Position numbers and translations under genes: made by a program
In this document: positions 51,580 to 60,031 of the stretch, piece after piece
Layout of the letters: every line of letters begins with the position of its first letter
Position numbering within the stretch: the stretch's first letter is position 1
Origin: CAZSAT01 sp964604675
GTDB lineage: Bacteria > Myxococcota_A > UBA796 > CAJQPC01
Length of the DNA stretch: 64,000 bases
Assembly (NCBI GenBank): GCA_964604675.1
Contig: CAZSAT010000017.1
Location: 1-64,000 of the forward strand
Direction of reading: 5' to 3'
The notes under the pieces: model-generated
Seen by the model: only the letters and a program-made list of their open reading frames with translations
Told to the model about the DNA's origin: nothing
The model's database searches: none

Positions 51580-52179
51580 CTACTTCGTCGCGTAGTGCGG
51601 GCGCAGGTAGGACAGGGCTCGCGCCTGGCCGGCGCCCTCCGCCATCCGCACGAGGTCGGCCGCCGTGGGTTCCCGGGTGTGGCAGACCTCGACGTCGTCG
51701 CGAGCTTCGGCCAGAGCCCGAGCACCGGTTCCACCTGCGCGCACGCGCCCTCCACCGAGCCGCTCGATCAGCTCCGGCAGTCGGCCCCAGGCCGGCGCGA
51801 GCGCGTGCTGCCCCCAGCCGGCCCAGTACACGCCGCTCCCCGCGTCGAGGACCGACAGGAAGTCCGCGCCTGGATCCCGGACGAGGTCCAGGCTCGACAC
51901 GCCGAGCACCGGGATTCCCAGGGCCCAGCCGAGGGCACGCGCGGACGCCAGCCCGACGCGGAGGCCCGTGAACCCACCAGGTCCGAGGTCGACCACGATG
52001 CGCTCCACGTCGGGCAACACCAGGCCGACGTCGGCGCACGCGCTGGCGATGAGGGGCGTGAGCACCTCGGCGTGCCGCCTGGCGCGCTCCGGGTCCTCCC
52101 GCAGGAGGAGCAGATCGGTTCCATGGGCGAGCGCCACCCCACAGGCACGGGTGGAGGTCTGGATCGCCAGGGTCAGCAC
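51580..52179 (-). CDS. tsaB: tRNA threonylcarbamoyladenosine biosynthesis protein TsaB
   Basis: A 199-residue TsaB/YeaZ protein: VLTLAIQTSTRACGVAL (ASKHA N-terminal strand), HAEVLTPLIASAC, VDLGPGGFTGLRVGLASARALGWALGIPVLGVSSLD and LSVLDAGSGVYWAG. It stabilises TsaD and binds TsaE in the t6A-forming complex. The GTG at 52179 overlaps the tsaE end by 7 bases; the longer frame start at 52332 is rejected because it lies wholly inside tsaE. Confidence 0.93.
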   Translation of the reverse strand: MLTLAIQTSTRACGVALAHGTDLLLLREDPERARRHAEVLTPLIASACADVGLVLPDVERIVVDLGPGGFTGLRVGLASARALGWALGIPVLGVSSLDLVRDPGADFLSVLDAGSGVYWAGWGQHALAPAWGRLPELIERLGGGRVRAGGTGARALAEARDDVEVCHTREPTAADLVRMAEGAGQARALSYLRPHYATK

Positions 52180-52652
52180 AGCGACGCCTGCAGTCCGGGC
52201 CACGCCGCCTGCCAGCGCGGGCCCGCGCCATCGAATCGGAGGGAACGCGCGTCGGGTCGCTCCGCCTGCGACAGCGTGATCGTGAGCGTGAGCCGGCCGG
52301 GCGGCAGCAAGCCGGAGATCTTCTCTCCCCACTCGACGACCACCACGGCGTGGTCCTCCAAGAGCAGCGGCAGGTCGAGCACGGCCGCCTCCTCGGGATC
52401 CTCCAGCCGGTACGCATCCAGGTGGTGCACCCGGACACGGCCCTCGTAGGTCTGCAGCAGCGTGAAGGTGGGACTCGTCACCGGGTCCGCCACGTCGAGG
52501 GCGCGGGCCAAGGCCCGCACGAAGGTGGTCTTGCCGGCCCCCAGATCTCCCGAGAGGACCAGGACGTCGCCCACGACGAGGTGTGCGGCGAGGGCGGCGC
52601 CGATGCGGGCCGTCCCCGCTTCTGAGGTGGTGGTCAGCTGAAGCACCGGCAT
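52173..52652 (-). CDS. tsaE: tRNA threonylcarbamoyladenosine biosynthesis ATPase TsaE
   Basis: A 159-residue P-loop ATPase: Walker A LSGDLGAGKTTFVRAL, DPVTSPTFTLLQTYEG, VHHLDAYRLEDPEE and AVVVVEWGEKI. It acts with TsaB and TsaD during t6A modification of ANN-decoding tRNAs. It overlaps tsaB downstream. It shares a 33-base divergent promoter region containing a perfect CTAACCGGTTAG palindrome with the gene at 52686. Confidence 0.95.
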   Translation of the reverse strand: MPVLQLTTTSEAGTARIGAALAAHLVVGDVLVLSGDLGAGKTTFVRALARALDVADPVTSPTFTLLQTYEGRVRVHHLDAYRLEDPEEAAVLDLPLLLEDHAVVVVEWGEKISGLLPPGRLTLTITLSQAERPDARSLRFDGAGPRWQAAWPGLQASLC

Positions 52653-52662
52653 CGCGCTCGAC

Positions 52663-52674
52663 CTAACCGGTTAG
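52663..52674. promoter_or_regulatory. CTAACCGGTTAG palindrome between tsaE and the divergent gene
   Basis: A perfect 12-base palindrome made of two back-to-back GGTTAG elements, one reading into tsaE (10 bases from its ATG) and one into the gene at 52686 (11 bases from its GTG). It fits a bidirectional start-proximal element. Confidence 0.45.
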
Positions 52675-52685
52675 ATCCGCCGGCC

Positions 52686-53249
52686 GTGCTCCATCCCCAC
52701 CAGCCCCAGCCCTTCCCGCTCCGCGTGCGCGTCGCCCACGGTCCCCGCGACCTGTTGCGGTTTCCGGAAGGTCCCGACGAGCTCGGGCACGTGCTCCTGG
52801 GGCTGGTCGAGGCCAAGATCACCGAGGGGCGGACCCCCGCGCCGGCGGTGCTCGCGTTCTCGGCCGACAGCCTCCGCCAGTACGACGTGGTGCCGGTGTT
52901 GAAGGCCAAGGCCGAGCTCCACCGCTTCGTCTCCGCGGTGAGCGGAAGCGACGAGCTCGCGTGCGTGGCCCTGCTCGGCGTGCCCAGCGTCCGCATGGGA
53001 CGCGCCCGGGAGGGCACCCCGGCCGCCCTCGCCTTCGTGGAGTGGGCGGATGGGAGCTGGTGGAGCGGCATGCGGATCCTGAAGGGCGGCAAGCTGTCCG
53101 ACGACCTCCCCGCCCTCGTCCGATCGGCCGACGAGGGATGGCCCCGCCCCGGCGGGCTCGGTGGGTGGTGGGCGCGCGGACGGCGCGAGGGGCTGAGGTT
53201 GTCGATGATGGACCGTCAGCAGCAGGCCGGGCAGGACCTGGTCCACTGA
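52686..53249 (+). CDS. Small conserved-looking cytoplasmic protein, unknown function
   Basis: A 187-residue protein with GTG start. It has beta/alpha elements (GHVLLGLVEAKITEG; APAVLAFSADSLRQYDVVPVLKAKAELHRFVSAVSG; LACVALLGVPSVRMGRAREG) and a C-terminal tail rich in Trp, Gly and Arg. No signal or membrane segment. I do not recognise the family. It is divergent from tsaE and convergent with tsaD. Confidence 0.6.
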   Translation: MLHPHQPQPFPLRVRVAHGPRDLLRFPEGPDELGHVLLGLVEAKITEGRTPAPAVLAFSADSLRQYDVVPVLKAKAELHRFVSAVSGSDELACVALLGVPSVRMGRAREGTPAALAFVEWADGSWWSGMRILKGGKLSDDLPALVRSADEGWPRPGGLGGWWARGRREGLRLSMMDRQQQAGQDLVH

Positions 53250-53277
53250 CGAACGCGCGAGACGCTCCACGCCGGCG

Positions 53278-54264
53278 TCAGAAGCGCAGGCCGGGGTCCG
53301 GTCGAAACGAGAGATCGTGCACCTCGCCCGACGCGAGGCAGCTCCAGCCAGCCGCGGCGATCATCGCGCCGTTGTCGGTCGCCAGCCGCGCCGGCGGGAG
53401 CACGACGCGCACACCGTGCTCCTCGGAGAGCGCGACCAGCCGTTCCCGAAGGATGGGACTGGCCGCCACCCCACCGACCACCGCCACGCAGCGGAACGCA
53501 CCCTGCTCCAGCGCACGGGTGATCTTCGTGACGAGCACGTCCATGACCGCTGCCGCGAAGGACGCGCAGACGTCTTCCATCGGCGTGTCCGAGTGCTGCC
53601 GCAGGTAGGTGCCGACCGCCGTCTTGAGCCCCGAGAAGCTGAACTCCAGGCCCTTGTGCAGCATCGGGCGCGGGAAGGGCAGCTCGGCACTCCCCAGCCT
53701 GGCCGCGCGGTCGACGACGGGCCCTCCCGGGTAGGACAGGCCCAACATGCGCGCGACCTTGTCGTAGGCCTCGCCGGCGGAGTCGTCGCGGGTGCCTCCC
53801 AGCGTCGTCATGGCACCGGGGCCGTCCATGCGAGCCAGGAGCGTGTGACCGCCGCTCACGAGGAGGACGAGGCAGGGGTACTCGAGCTCCTCCCCTCCGA
53901 GCAGGCTCGACGCCACGTGCCCGTGGAGGTGGTTGACGCCCACGAGCGGCACCTCCCAGGCCAGGGCGAGCGCCTTGGCGACCGACACGCCGATGAGCAG
54001 GGATCCGAGCAGACCGGGTCCGCGGGTGACGGCGATCCCAGCGAGCTCGGGGCCCGACACGCCAGCCTGCGCCAGAGCGGCCTCGACCACGGGCACGATC
54101 TCGGAGGCATGGGCGCGGCTGGCCACCTCCGGCACCACGCCACCGTAGCGAGCGTGCTCGTCCAGCTGGCTGGCCACCACGTTCGACAGGACGTGCATGT
54201 CCTCCCGCACCACCGCCGCCGCGGTGTCGTCGCACGAGGTCTCGATGCCGAGGAGGTGCCTCAC
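53278..54264 (-). CDS. tsaD: tRNA N6-adenosine threonylcarbamoyltransferase TsaD
   Basis: A 328-residue ASKHA enzyme that transfers threonylcarbamoyl to A37 of tRNA. It has LLGIETSCDDTAAAVV, VPEVASRAHASEIVPVVE, the metal-binding NHLHGHVAS (HxxxH), LLVSGGHTLL, DDSAGEAYDKVARMLGLSYPGGP and VVGGVAASPILRE. It is usually ~335-340 residues, so this is near full length. It starts at GTG overlapping the tsaC stop as GTGA. Confidence 0.97.
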   Translation of the reverse strand: MRHLLGIETSCDDTAAAVVREDMHVLSNVVASQLDEHARYGGVVPEVASRAHASEIVPVVEAALAQAGVSGPELAGIAVTRGPGLLGSLLIGVSVAKALALAWEVPLVGVNHLHGHVASSLLGGEELEYPCLVLLVSGGHTLLARMDGPGAMTTLGGTRDDSAGEAYDKVARMLGLSYPGGPVVDRAARLGSAELPFPRPMLHKGLEFSFSGLKTAVGTYLRQHSDTPMEDVCASFAAAVMDVLVTKITRALEQGAFRCVAVVGGVAASPILRERLVALSEEHGVRVVLPPARLATDNGAMIAAAGWSCLASGEVHDLSFRPDPGLRF

Positions 54265-54857
54265 AGGCGCAACGCTTCGGCCGACAGCGCACCGACACGC
54301 TCGACCCTCGCGGGCTGCACGCAGACGTTCACGATGGTGGAGGCCGCGGCCCCCACCCGACCGCCGTCGACGACCAGGTCCGGGCGGCCGGCGAGCCCGG
54401 ACACGGCTTCGTCGACGGTCTGCGCCGGCGGCTGGCCATGGCGGTTGGCGCTCGTCACGAGCAGCGGCCCTGCGAGCGTGGCCAGATCACGCAGCCAGGT
54501 GTGGTCCGGCACGCGCACCGCGACCTCGGTGCGCTCGGCCAGCCATGCGGGGCGCTGGGCGTCCAGGGCCCACACGATGGTCAAGGGTCCGGGCCAGTGC
54601 TCTGCAGCGAGCCGGTCACCCGTCTCGCAGCGGCGGACGCCGAGCGCGGCGAGCTGATCGACCGACCCGAGCATCACCGGCAGGTGCACCGTGGCCGGGC
54701 GGTCCTTCAGCGCAAACACCCGCGCGAAGGCCGCCGGCACGCCCGCCTTCACCGCCAGTCCGTACACGGTCTCGGTGGGCACCACCGCGACCTCCCCCGC
54801 ACGCAACCGCTCGGCGGCGTCGGCTGGGGTCAGGCTGGCGACCGTGCCGTGGGTCAC
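54261..54857 (-). CDS. tsaC: L-threonylcarbamoyladenylate synthase TsaC (YrdC type)
   Basis: A 198-residue YrdC-domain protein that makes threonylcarbamoyl-AMP from Thr, bicarbonate and ATP. Motifs: GEVAVVPTETVYGLAVKAG, FALKDRPATVHLPVML, HWPGPLTIVWALD, VAVRVPDHTWL and PLLVTSANRHGQPPA. No Sua5 C-terminal domain, hence TsaC. The GTG start overlaps the purE stop as GTGA, and its own stop overlaps tsaD. Confidence 0.95.
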   Translation of the reverse strand: MTHGTVASLTPADAAERLRAGEVAVVPTETVYGLAVKAGVPAAFARVFALKDRPATVHLPVMLGSVDQLAALGVRRCETGDRLAAEHWPGPLTIVWALDAQRPAWLAERTEVAVRVPDHTWLRDLATLAGPLLVTSANRHGQPPAQTVDEAVSGLAGRPDLVVDGGRVGAAASTIVNVCVQPARVERVGALSAEALRL

Positions 54858-55351
54858 CCGTTCAGGTCCGCCTGCAGCGCCTCGTCGGCGGCGAGGACCT
54901 TCTCGGTCATCGCCGCACGCGCCGCCGTGAGGGTCTCCTTCACGGTCGGATCCGACAGCGCCAGGATGCGTGCGGCCAGCCACGCGGCGTTCTTGGCCCC
55001 CGCCTTGCCGACCGCCACGGTGGCCACCGGCACACCGGGAGGCATCTGCACCGTGGCGAGCAGGGCATCGAGGCCGAGCAGGCTCGCTCCGATGGGGACG
55101 CCGATGACGGGCAGCGCGCTCTCAGCGGCCATCACGCCAGCGAGGTGGGCGGCCATGCCCGCGCCACAGATCAGCACCTTCACGCCGCGCGCCTCGGCGC
55201 CTCGGGCGTACGCCAGACTCTGGTGTGGCGTGCGGTGGGCCGAGCGGATGCGCAGCTCCCAGCGGATTCCGAGCTCGTCGAGCACCGACGTGGCGCCCTC
55301 CATCACGGGGCGGTCCGAGCCCGATCCCATCAAGATTCCTACCTGAGGCAT
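54854..55351 (-). CDS. purE: N5-carboxyaminoimidazole ribonucleotide mutase
   Basis: A 165-residue PurE: VGILMGSGSDRPVME (GSGSD substrate loop), RIRSAHRTPHQSLAYA, LICGAGMAAHLAGVMAAESALPVIGVP and LDALLATVQMPPGVPVATVAVGKAGAKNA. It moves the carboxylate in purine synthesis. The ATG at 55351 lies 13 bases inside purD. Class I type by the SAHRTP motif. No purK is present in the window. Confidence 0.97.
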   Translation of the reverse strand: MPQVGILMGSGSDRPVMEGATSVLDELGIRWELRIRSAHRTPHQSLAYARGAEARGVKVLICGAGMAAHLAGVMAAESALPVIGVPIGASLLGLDALLATVQMPPGVPVATVAVGKAGAKNAAWLAARILALSDPTVKETLTAARAAMTEKVLAADEALQADLNG

Positions 55352-56574
55352 GTCCCTCTCCCTTCGTTGTGACCCCGACCGATGTCGCTGCGCGAGCCCA
55401 TGCCCAGAAACGCCGTCTCGCCGAGCGCTTCGTAGGCGGCCTCGACGGCGCCAGGCAGGGTCGCCGCACGCGCGGCGATTCCGAGCACCCGGCCTCCGCT
55501 CGTCTCCACCACGTCGCCGTGGCCGAAGCGGGTGCCCGCGTGGAAGACCACCCGATCTTCGCGCGGGGCGGGGAGCGTGATCGCGCGGCCCTTGGCGTAG
55601 CTGCCAGGGTAGCCCTCGCTCACCGCGACCACCACGCAAGCGGCGCCGTCGGCGAGCGCCAGGGGGGCGGGGTCGAGGCGACCCAACGCGCACTGGTGCA
55701 GCCGCGGCAGCAGGTCTTCCTCGATCATCATCATCAGCACCTGGCACTCGGGATCGCCGAAGCGCACGTTGAACTCGAGGGCCTTGGGTCCGTCCGGCGT
55801 GAGCATCATGCCGGCGTACAGGCACCCGCGGAAGGGGTGACCCTCGGCGCGCATGCCCGCCAGCGCCGGCGCGATGACCTCGTCGCCCACCCGGGTCACG
55901 AGCGCGTCGGTGTCCGGAACGGGGCAGAACGCGCCCATGCCACCGGTGTTGGGCCCCGCGCCGCCGTCGTAGCGCCGCTTGTGGTCCCTCGAGGCCGGCA
56001 GCAGCACGAAGCGCTCGCCGTCACAGAGCGCCATGACCGAGAGCTCCGGCCCGGTGAGCCGTTCCTCGATCACGATGGCCCCCCCGCCGGCGAGCAGCCG
56101 ATCGATGGCCTCGTGTGCCTGTGCAGCGTCGTCGCAGACGAACACCCCCTTGCCCGCAGCGAGCCCATCGGCCTTCACCACGCACGGGCCGTGAACGAAC
56201 GCATGCGCAGCCTCCGCGGCGACGAAGCGACCGTAGGCTGCGGTCGGGATGCCGTGTCGGAGCATGAAGTCCTTCGACCACCCCTTGGAGCTCTCGAGCC
56301 GAGCAGCCGCCCGGGTGGGACCGAAGACCGCCACGCCCGCGTCGGTCAGCGCGTCGGCCAGCCCCTCGGCCAAGGGGACCTCCGGTCCCACGACCACCAG
56401 GTCCAGGCCCAGGCTCGTCGCCTCCGCCAGCACGTCGCCGGCGGCGACCTCCGCGATCGGAGGCAAGCCCGGCCGACGCTCCTGCACATAGAGCGCGGTC
56501 AACAGAGGGCTCTGGGCGACCTTCCACGCCAGCGCGGCTTCGCGTCCGCCCGAGCCGACGATCAGGACCTTCAC
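55339..56574 (-). CDS. purD: Phosphoribosylamine-glycine ligase
   Basis: A 411-residue ATP-grasp enzyme (GAR synthetase): KVLIVGSGGREAALAWKV, LVVVGPEVPLAEGLADAL, FGPTRAAARLESSKGWSKDFM, CVVKADGLAAGKGVFVC, RDHKRRYDGGAGPNTGGMGAFCPVP and EFNVRFGDPECQVLM. It starts at GTG with a GGAGGTCGC ribosome site. GGTTAG lies 21 bases upstream. It is the first gene of purD-purE-tsaC-tsaD. Confidence 0.97.
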   Translation of the reverse strand: MKVLIVGSGGREAALAWKVAQSPLLTALYVQERRPGLPPIAEVAAGDVLAEATSLGLDLVVVGPEVPLAEGLADALTDAGVAVFGPTRAAARLESSKGWSKDFMLRHGIPTAAYGRFVAAEAAHAFVHGPCVVKADGLAAGKGVFVCDDAAQAHEAIDRLLAGGGAIVIEERLTGPELSVMALCDGERFVLLPASRDHKRRYDGGAGPNTGGMGAFCPVPDTDALVTRVGDEVIAPALAGMRAEGHPFRGCLYAGMMLTPDGPKALEFNVRFGDPECQVLMMMIEEDLLPRLHQCALGRLDPAPLALADGAACVVVAVSEGYPGSYAKGRAITLPAPREDRVVFHAGTRFGHGDVVETSGGRVLGIAARAATLPGAVEAAYEALGETAFLGMGSRSDIGRGHNEGRGTCLR

Positions 56575-56595
56575 GCGACCTCCAGGCCGCGGCTC

Positions 56596-56601
56596 CTAAC
56601 C
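56596..56601 (-). promoter_or_regulatory. GGTTAG element upstream of purD
   Basis: GGTTAG on the minus strand, 21 bases before the purD GTG, with a Shine-Dalgarno in between. This is the same arrangement as at ileS. Confidence 0.35.
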
Positions 56602-56607
56602 GGTACG

Positions 56608-59009
56608 TCAGCCGCCGCCCTCCAGCACCGCGCGCTGGAGCTCGAGCAAGGTCACCCGGCTCTGGAGATCGGAGGGGTCGAGCTCGAGCACCCGCCGGTA
56701 GGCGGCGACCGCGGCCGCCAACTGTCCCGCGCTGGCGAGCGAGTCGCCACGAAGCCGGTGGACGCCCGGCGTCTGGCTGGCGCCCTGCAGCGCCCGGCGG
56801 AAGGTCTCCTCGCCTTCGTCCACGCGCCCCATGCCGTAGAGGGCCTGCGCCCGCATCGCGTTCACCATGGGCGAGTCCCCCGCCGACGCGATCACGCGCG
56901 TCAGGCGGTTGTAGGCATCCTCGTAGTCGCCCTTGCGGAGCGACAGCCGCCCGAGCCAGGCGTGCGCCGTGGTGTCGCCGTCGTCGATTTCGAGCGCCTT
57001 CAGCAGCCAACGCTCGGCACGGTCACACTGCTGGCCCGTGGTGATGCATTCGTAGGCGTCCAACACGCCGAGGGCGCGTGGCACGTACCGGTTCATGCGT
57101 GCGTCACCCGCAAGCTTCTCGCGCACCAGTGCACCCAGCTGCTCGGTGCCCAGCTCGGTGAGCATCACATCGCTCACGGGATGCTGGCGCCCAGGGCGGT
57201 CCAGATCGGCCTCGAAGCCCTTGGTGAAGGCCTCCACGGCCAAGAAGGAGTTGTCGAGGCGCAGGTAGACCAGCGCGAGCCCGAGGCGGGCAGCGAGCCA
57301 GTCCGGGTACCCGGCGACCGCATCCCCCATGCCTTGCTGCGCGATCCGCGCCTGGTCCATGTCGAGGTAGATCATGCCGGTGCGGTAGTGGTACCGCCCG
57401 CCGAGCGGTCCTTCGGCGACCGAGACCTCCCCGGCCTTCAGGCTCTCCTCGGCACCTGATGCGTCGCCGAGCTTCAGCCGGGCTTCGGCCATGGCGAGAT
57501 GCGCCGGGGCGTAGCCCCGGTCGATCTCGAGCGCTTGCGCGGCCAGGGACTCGGCCGTGACCGCATCGCCGGCCATGCGCGCGGCGTGGCTCGCGTGCAC
57601 GAGGAAGGTGGTGTTCCTCCGGTGTCGAGCCACGTCGGCGCGCCGGGCGAGGGGCACGAGCAGGTCACGCGCCTCGGCGGGCTTCCCTTCGACGTGGAGG
57701 AGCAGCTGGCCCGCCAACAGGCCCGCCTCGATCAGGGCCTCGTCCAGCTCGTAGGCCCTCGAGGCGTGCTCGCGTGCCTCGGCCAGCTGACCGGTCTCCT
57801 CGCAGAACCGGGCGAGGGCAGCCTGCGCGGGCGCGTCGTCGCCGTGGCGGTCCACGAAGTCCCGGAGCAGCGGTTCCGCCCGAGCGTAGTGCTGCAGCTC
57901 CATCGAGGCGCGGCCCAGCGCCAGGTACAGCCCTTCCGCCTCGGGTGAGGTCTCGGCGGCCTTCAGCAGCGTGGACTCGGCCAGCTCGAAGTTGCCGAGC
58001 CCGAGCTGCGCTTCTCCCAGGTACCAGGAGCAGACCGTGTCGTCGGGTTGGGAGCGCAGGCAGGCGTTGGCGCTCTCGGCGGCCTGCATGAAGGCCCGGT
58101 TGGCGACGCCCACACCCGCCGAAGCGCGCAGCACCTCGTGGCTGTCGGAATCCACCGCCTGGCGCGCTGGAGCAGGCTCACGGAGTGCCGCCCGAGCTCG
58201 GGCTCGGATCGCGCCAGCACCGCGTAGCTCACCGCCAACGCGGCCGCCGGTCCCGCACCGCGGGGGTCCTGCACCAGCGCCTGCTCGGCCTGGCTGCGCG
58301 CCAGCTCGGCCCCGGCGCGCGTGCCCATGGCGAGTCCATTCCAGGCCTTCTCCAGTCGCTCGCTCGCGACGCCCTGCGGTTGACGCCAGAGGGACTTGGC
58401 CATCTCCACCGCTTCTTCGCCCGGCAGCTCCGTCGTCTCCCGCAGCTCCTCGGCCGCGTAGTCCTCGTCGGCGGCCTTGCGCACCGCCCGCGTGGCCACG
58501 TCGACGAAGCCCTCCACCGACGCTTCGACGCTCGAGGTGACCTCTTCGGGGAGGATGAACAACCGGTTCTGCACGGTGACGAACACCGCGCCGATCGAGG
58601 CCGCCACGACGACCACCAGCCCCAACTTGAGCCCGAGCTCCCTCCGCCGCACCTCGCTGCGCTGGGCCTCCCGGTTTCCCTTCACCGCTGCGACACGTGC
58701 GTGGTGGGGGTCTCCCGGGATGAAGTAGACCAGGAACTCCGCGTGCTGCGACAAGGCGGTCCACCGGCCGAGTCCTTCGCTGACGAGGTCGTTGGCGTCG
58801 ACCACCCCGCGCTCGATCTGTTCGACCACGCGCTCGTGCGAGAAGGGGCCCATGGGCGTGGAGCCCAGGGGCTTGATCGTGAAGCGGTTGGCGTCGGGGC
58901 CCTCCTGTCGACCGCGGCACGGGTCGCAGAGGTAGAGCCGGTCGCTGGCCAGCTCCCGGACCTCCACGCCACAGGAGAAACAGTAGTGGTGGGCCGCCGC
59001 CTGGATCAC
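56608..59009 (-). pseudogene. Zinc-ribbon/GYF-like/TPR membrane protein gene with single-base frameshift
   Basis: The 5' part (from GTG 59009) encodes a zinc ribbon (YCFSCGVEV and LYLCDPC), a GYF-like domain (GPFSHERVVEQIERGVVDANDLVSEGLGRWTAL), a transmembrane helix (~128-148) and the first helical repeats. After LLQRA at ~58168 the protein-like sequence continues in another frame (QAVDSDSHEVL) with many TPR units to GGG at 56608. The total span is 2402 bases, one short of a multiple of three. Restoring one G would join LLQRA to QAVDSD. The product would be ~800 residues. No slippery heptamer is seen, so this is a mutation or an assembly error. Confidence 0.8.
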
Positions 59010-59142
59010 GAGCCCGAATCTACCTCACGCCGCCGTCACCCCTCCCCGGGCGGAGACAGCGGCCTCGCTACCGCAGGACGGGCACAGCGAGCGTGCGGTG
59101 GTAGGGTTCGGGTCCAACGGACTTCGCGAGGACCCTGAAACG

Positions 59143-59829
59143 ATGCTTCTCCCCATCGGCGAGCCGGTCGACGTACCCGTCGAGCTCATCTGCACCACCC
59201 AGGTGCCGCCGCTGATCGTGCGCGCGACCGCGACCCTCTTCGACGGCAGCCGGTACACCGTGATCCTCCAGGACGAAGGCCGAGCCCTCGAGGTAGGGAG
59301 CCGGGTGATCCTGGAGTTCCGCGGCAGCGAGAGCCCCCGGGTCCTTGCGCTCGTCGCCTCGATCGACCAGCGAACGCTCGTGCTCGACGTGCAGCAGTCG
59401 CGTCCGCGGGACAAGCGAGAGTTCCCCCGCATGTACGGCGGTGTCGAGCTCCGCTACTCGGTGGTCTCGCCCGAGGACACCGCGGCGATCGACGCGTGGA
59501 GCCAGGGCATCTCGCAGGTCGGCGACGACTGGTTCCACCCCGATCCGTTCATGGACTTCTCGGCCTCGGGCCTGAAGTTCGACGACGAGGAGACCTGCAA
59601 GTCCGGCGACATCCTGTTGATGGACCTGCGCATCCCCACGTCGAACGAGAGCTTTCGCGGCGTTGCGCGCGTCGTGCGGCTCTTCACCATCGAGGAGGAC
59701 GACGACCCGACGCTGGGCGACGACCGCACGGGGACCCACGCCATCGCCGTCGAGTTCGTCACGCTGCCCACGTCCGCCGTCGAGGCGCTGATGCAGTTCA
59801 CCCTCCGCCTGCAGGGCGCGATCCTCTAG
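59143..59829 (+). CDS. PilZ-domain c-di-GMP receptor protein
   Basis: A 228-residue YcgR-like protein. The N-terminal flagellar-brake-type beta-barrel (1-90) is followed by a PilZ domain with the c-di-GMP binding motif RPRDKREFPRM (RxxxR) and MDFSASGLKF (D-x-S-x-x-G). Both binding motifs are intact. The ATG at 59143 is chosen; a GTG at 59098 would add 15 unremarkable residues. GGTAGGGTT lies near 59099. The effector it controls is unknown, but EAL and GGDEF proteins in the window complete a c-di-GMP set. Confidence 0.85.
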   Translation: MLLPIGEPVDVPVELICTTQVPPLIVRATATLFDGSRYTVILQDEGRALEVGSRVILEFRGSESPRVLALVASIDQRTLVLDVQQSRPRDKREFPRMYGGVELRYSVVSPEDTAAIDAWSQGISQVGDDWFHPDPFMDFSASGLKFDDEETCKSGDILLMDLRIPTSNESFRGVARVVRLFTIEEDDDPTLGDDRTGTHAIAVEFVTLPTSAVEALMQFTLRLQGAIL

Positions 59830-59844
59830 CCGCCTTCCAGCCGC

Positions 59845-60009
59845 CTAGGCGCGCCCCCCCGAGGTCTGGCAGCGCCGGCACACGAAGTGGATGCGCCCCC
59901 CGTCGCGACCCACGGGTTGTGCGAACCAGGCAGCCAGCGCATCCACCAGACGCACGGCACGGCAGCGATCGCAGCGGAGGGTCGGTCGCCAGGGACGGGG
60001 CTTGGGCAC
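59845..60009 (-). CDS. Small zinc-ribbon protein
   Basis: A 54-residue protein with two CxxC pairs (LRCDRCRAV and FVCRRCQT) about 35 residues apart, the minimal zinc ribbon. A basic N-terminus (MPKPRPWRP) precedes it. The GTG at 60009 avoids overlap with the divergent carboxypeptidase gene, which the ATG at 60045 would require. Nucleic-acid or protein binding is plausible; function is unknown. Confidence 0.6.
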   Translation of the reverse strand: MPKPRPWRPTLRCDRCRAVRLVDALAAWFAQPVGRDGGRIHFVCRRCQTSGGRA

Positions 60010-60031
60010 GCGCCCATGGTAGCCAGTGCCG

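Noticed and set aside
58155..58170. Programmed ribosomal frameshift in the TPR gene
   Set aside because: No slippery heptamer or following stem was seen; a single-base loss explains it.
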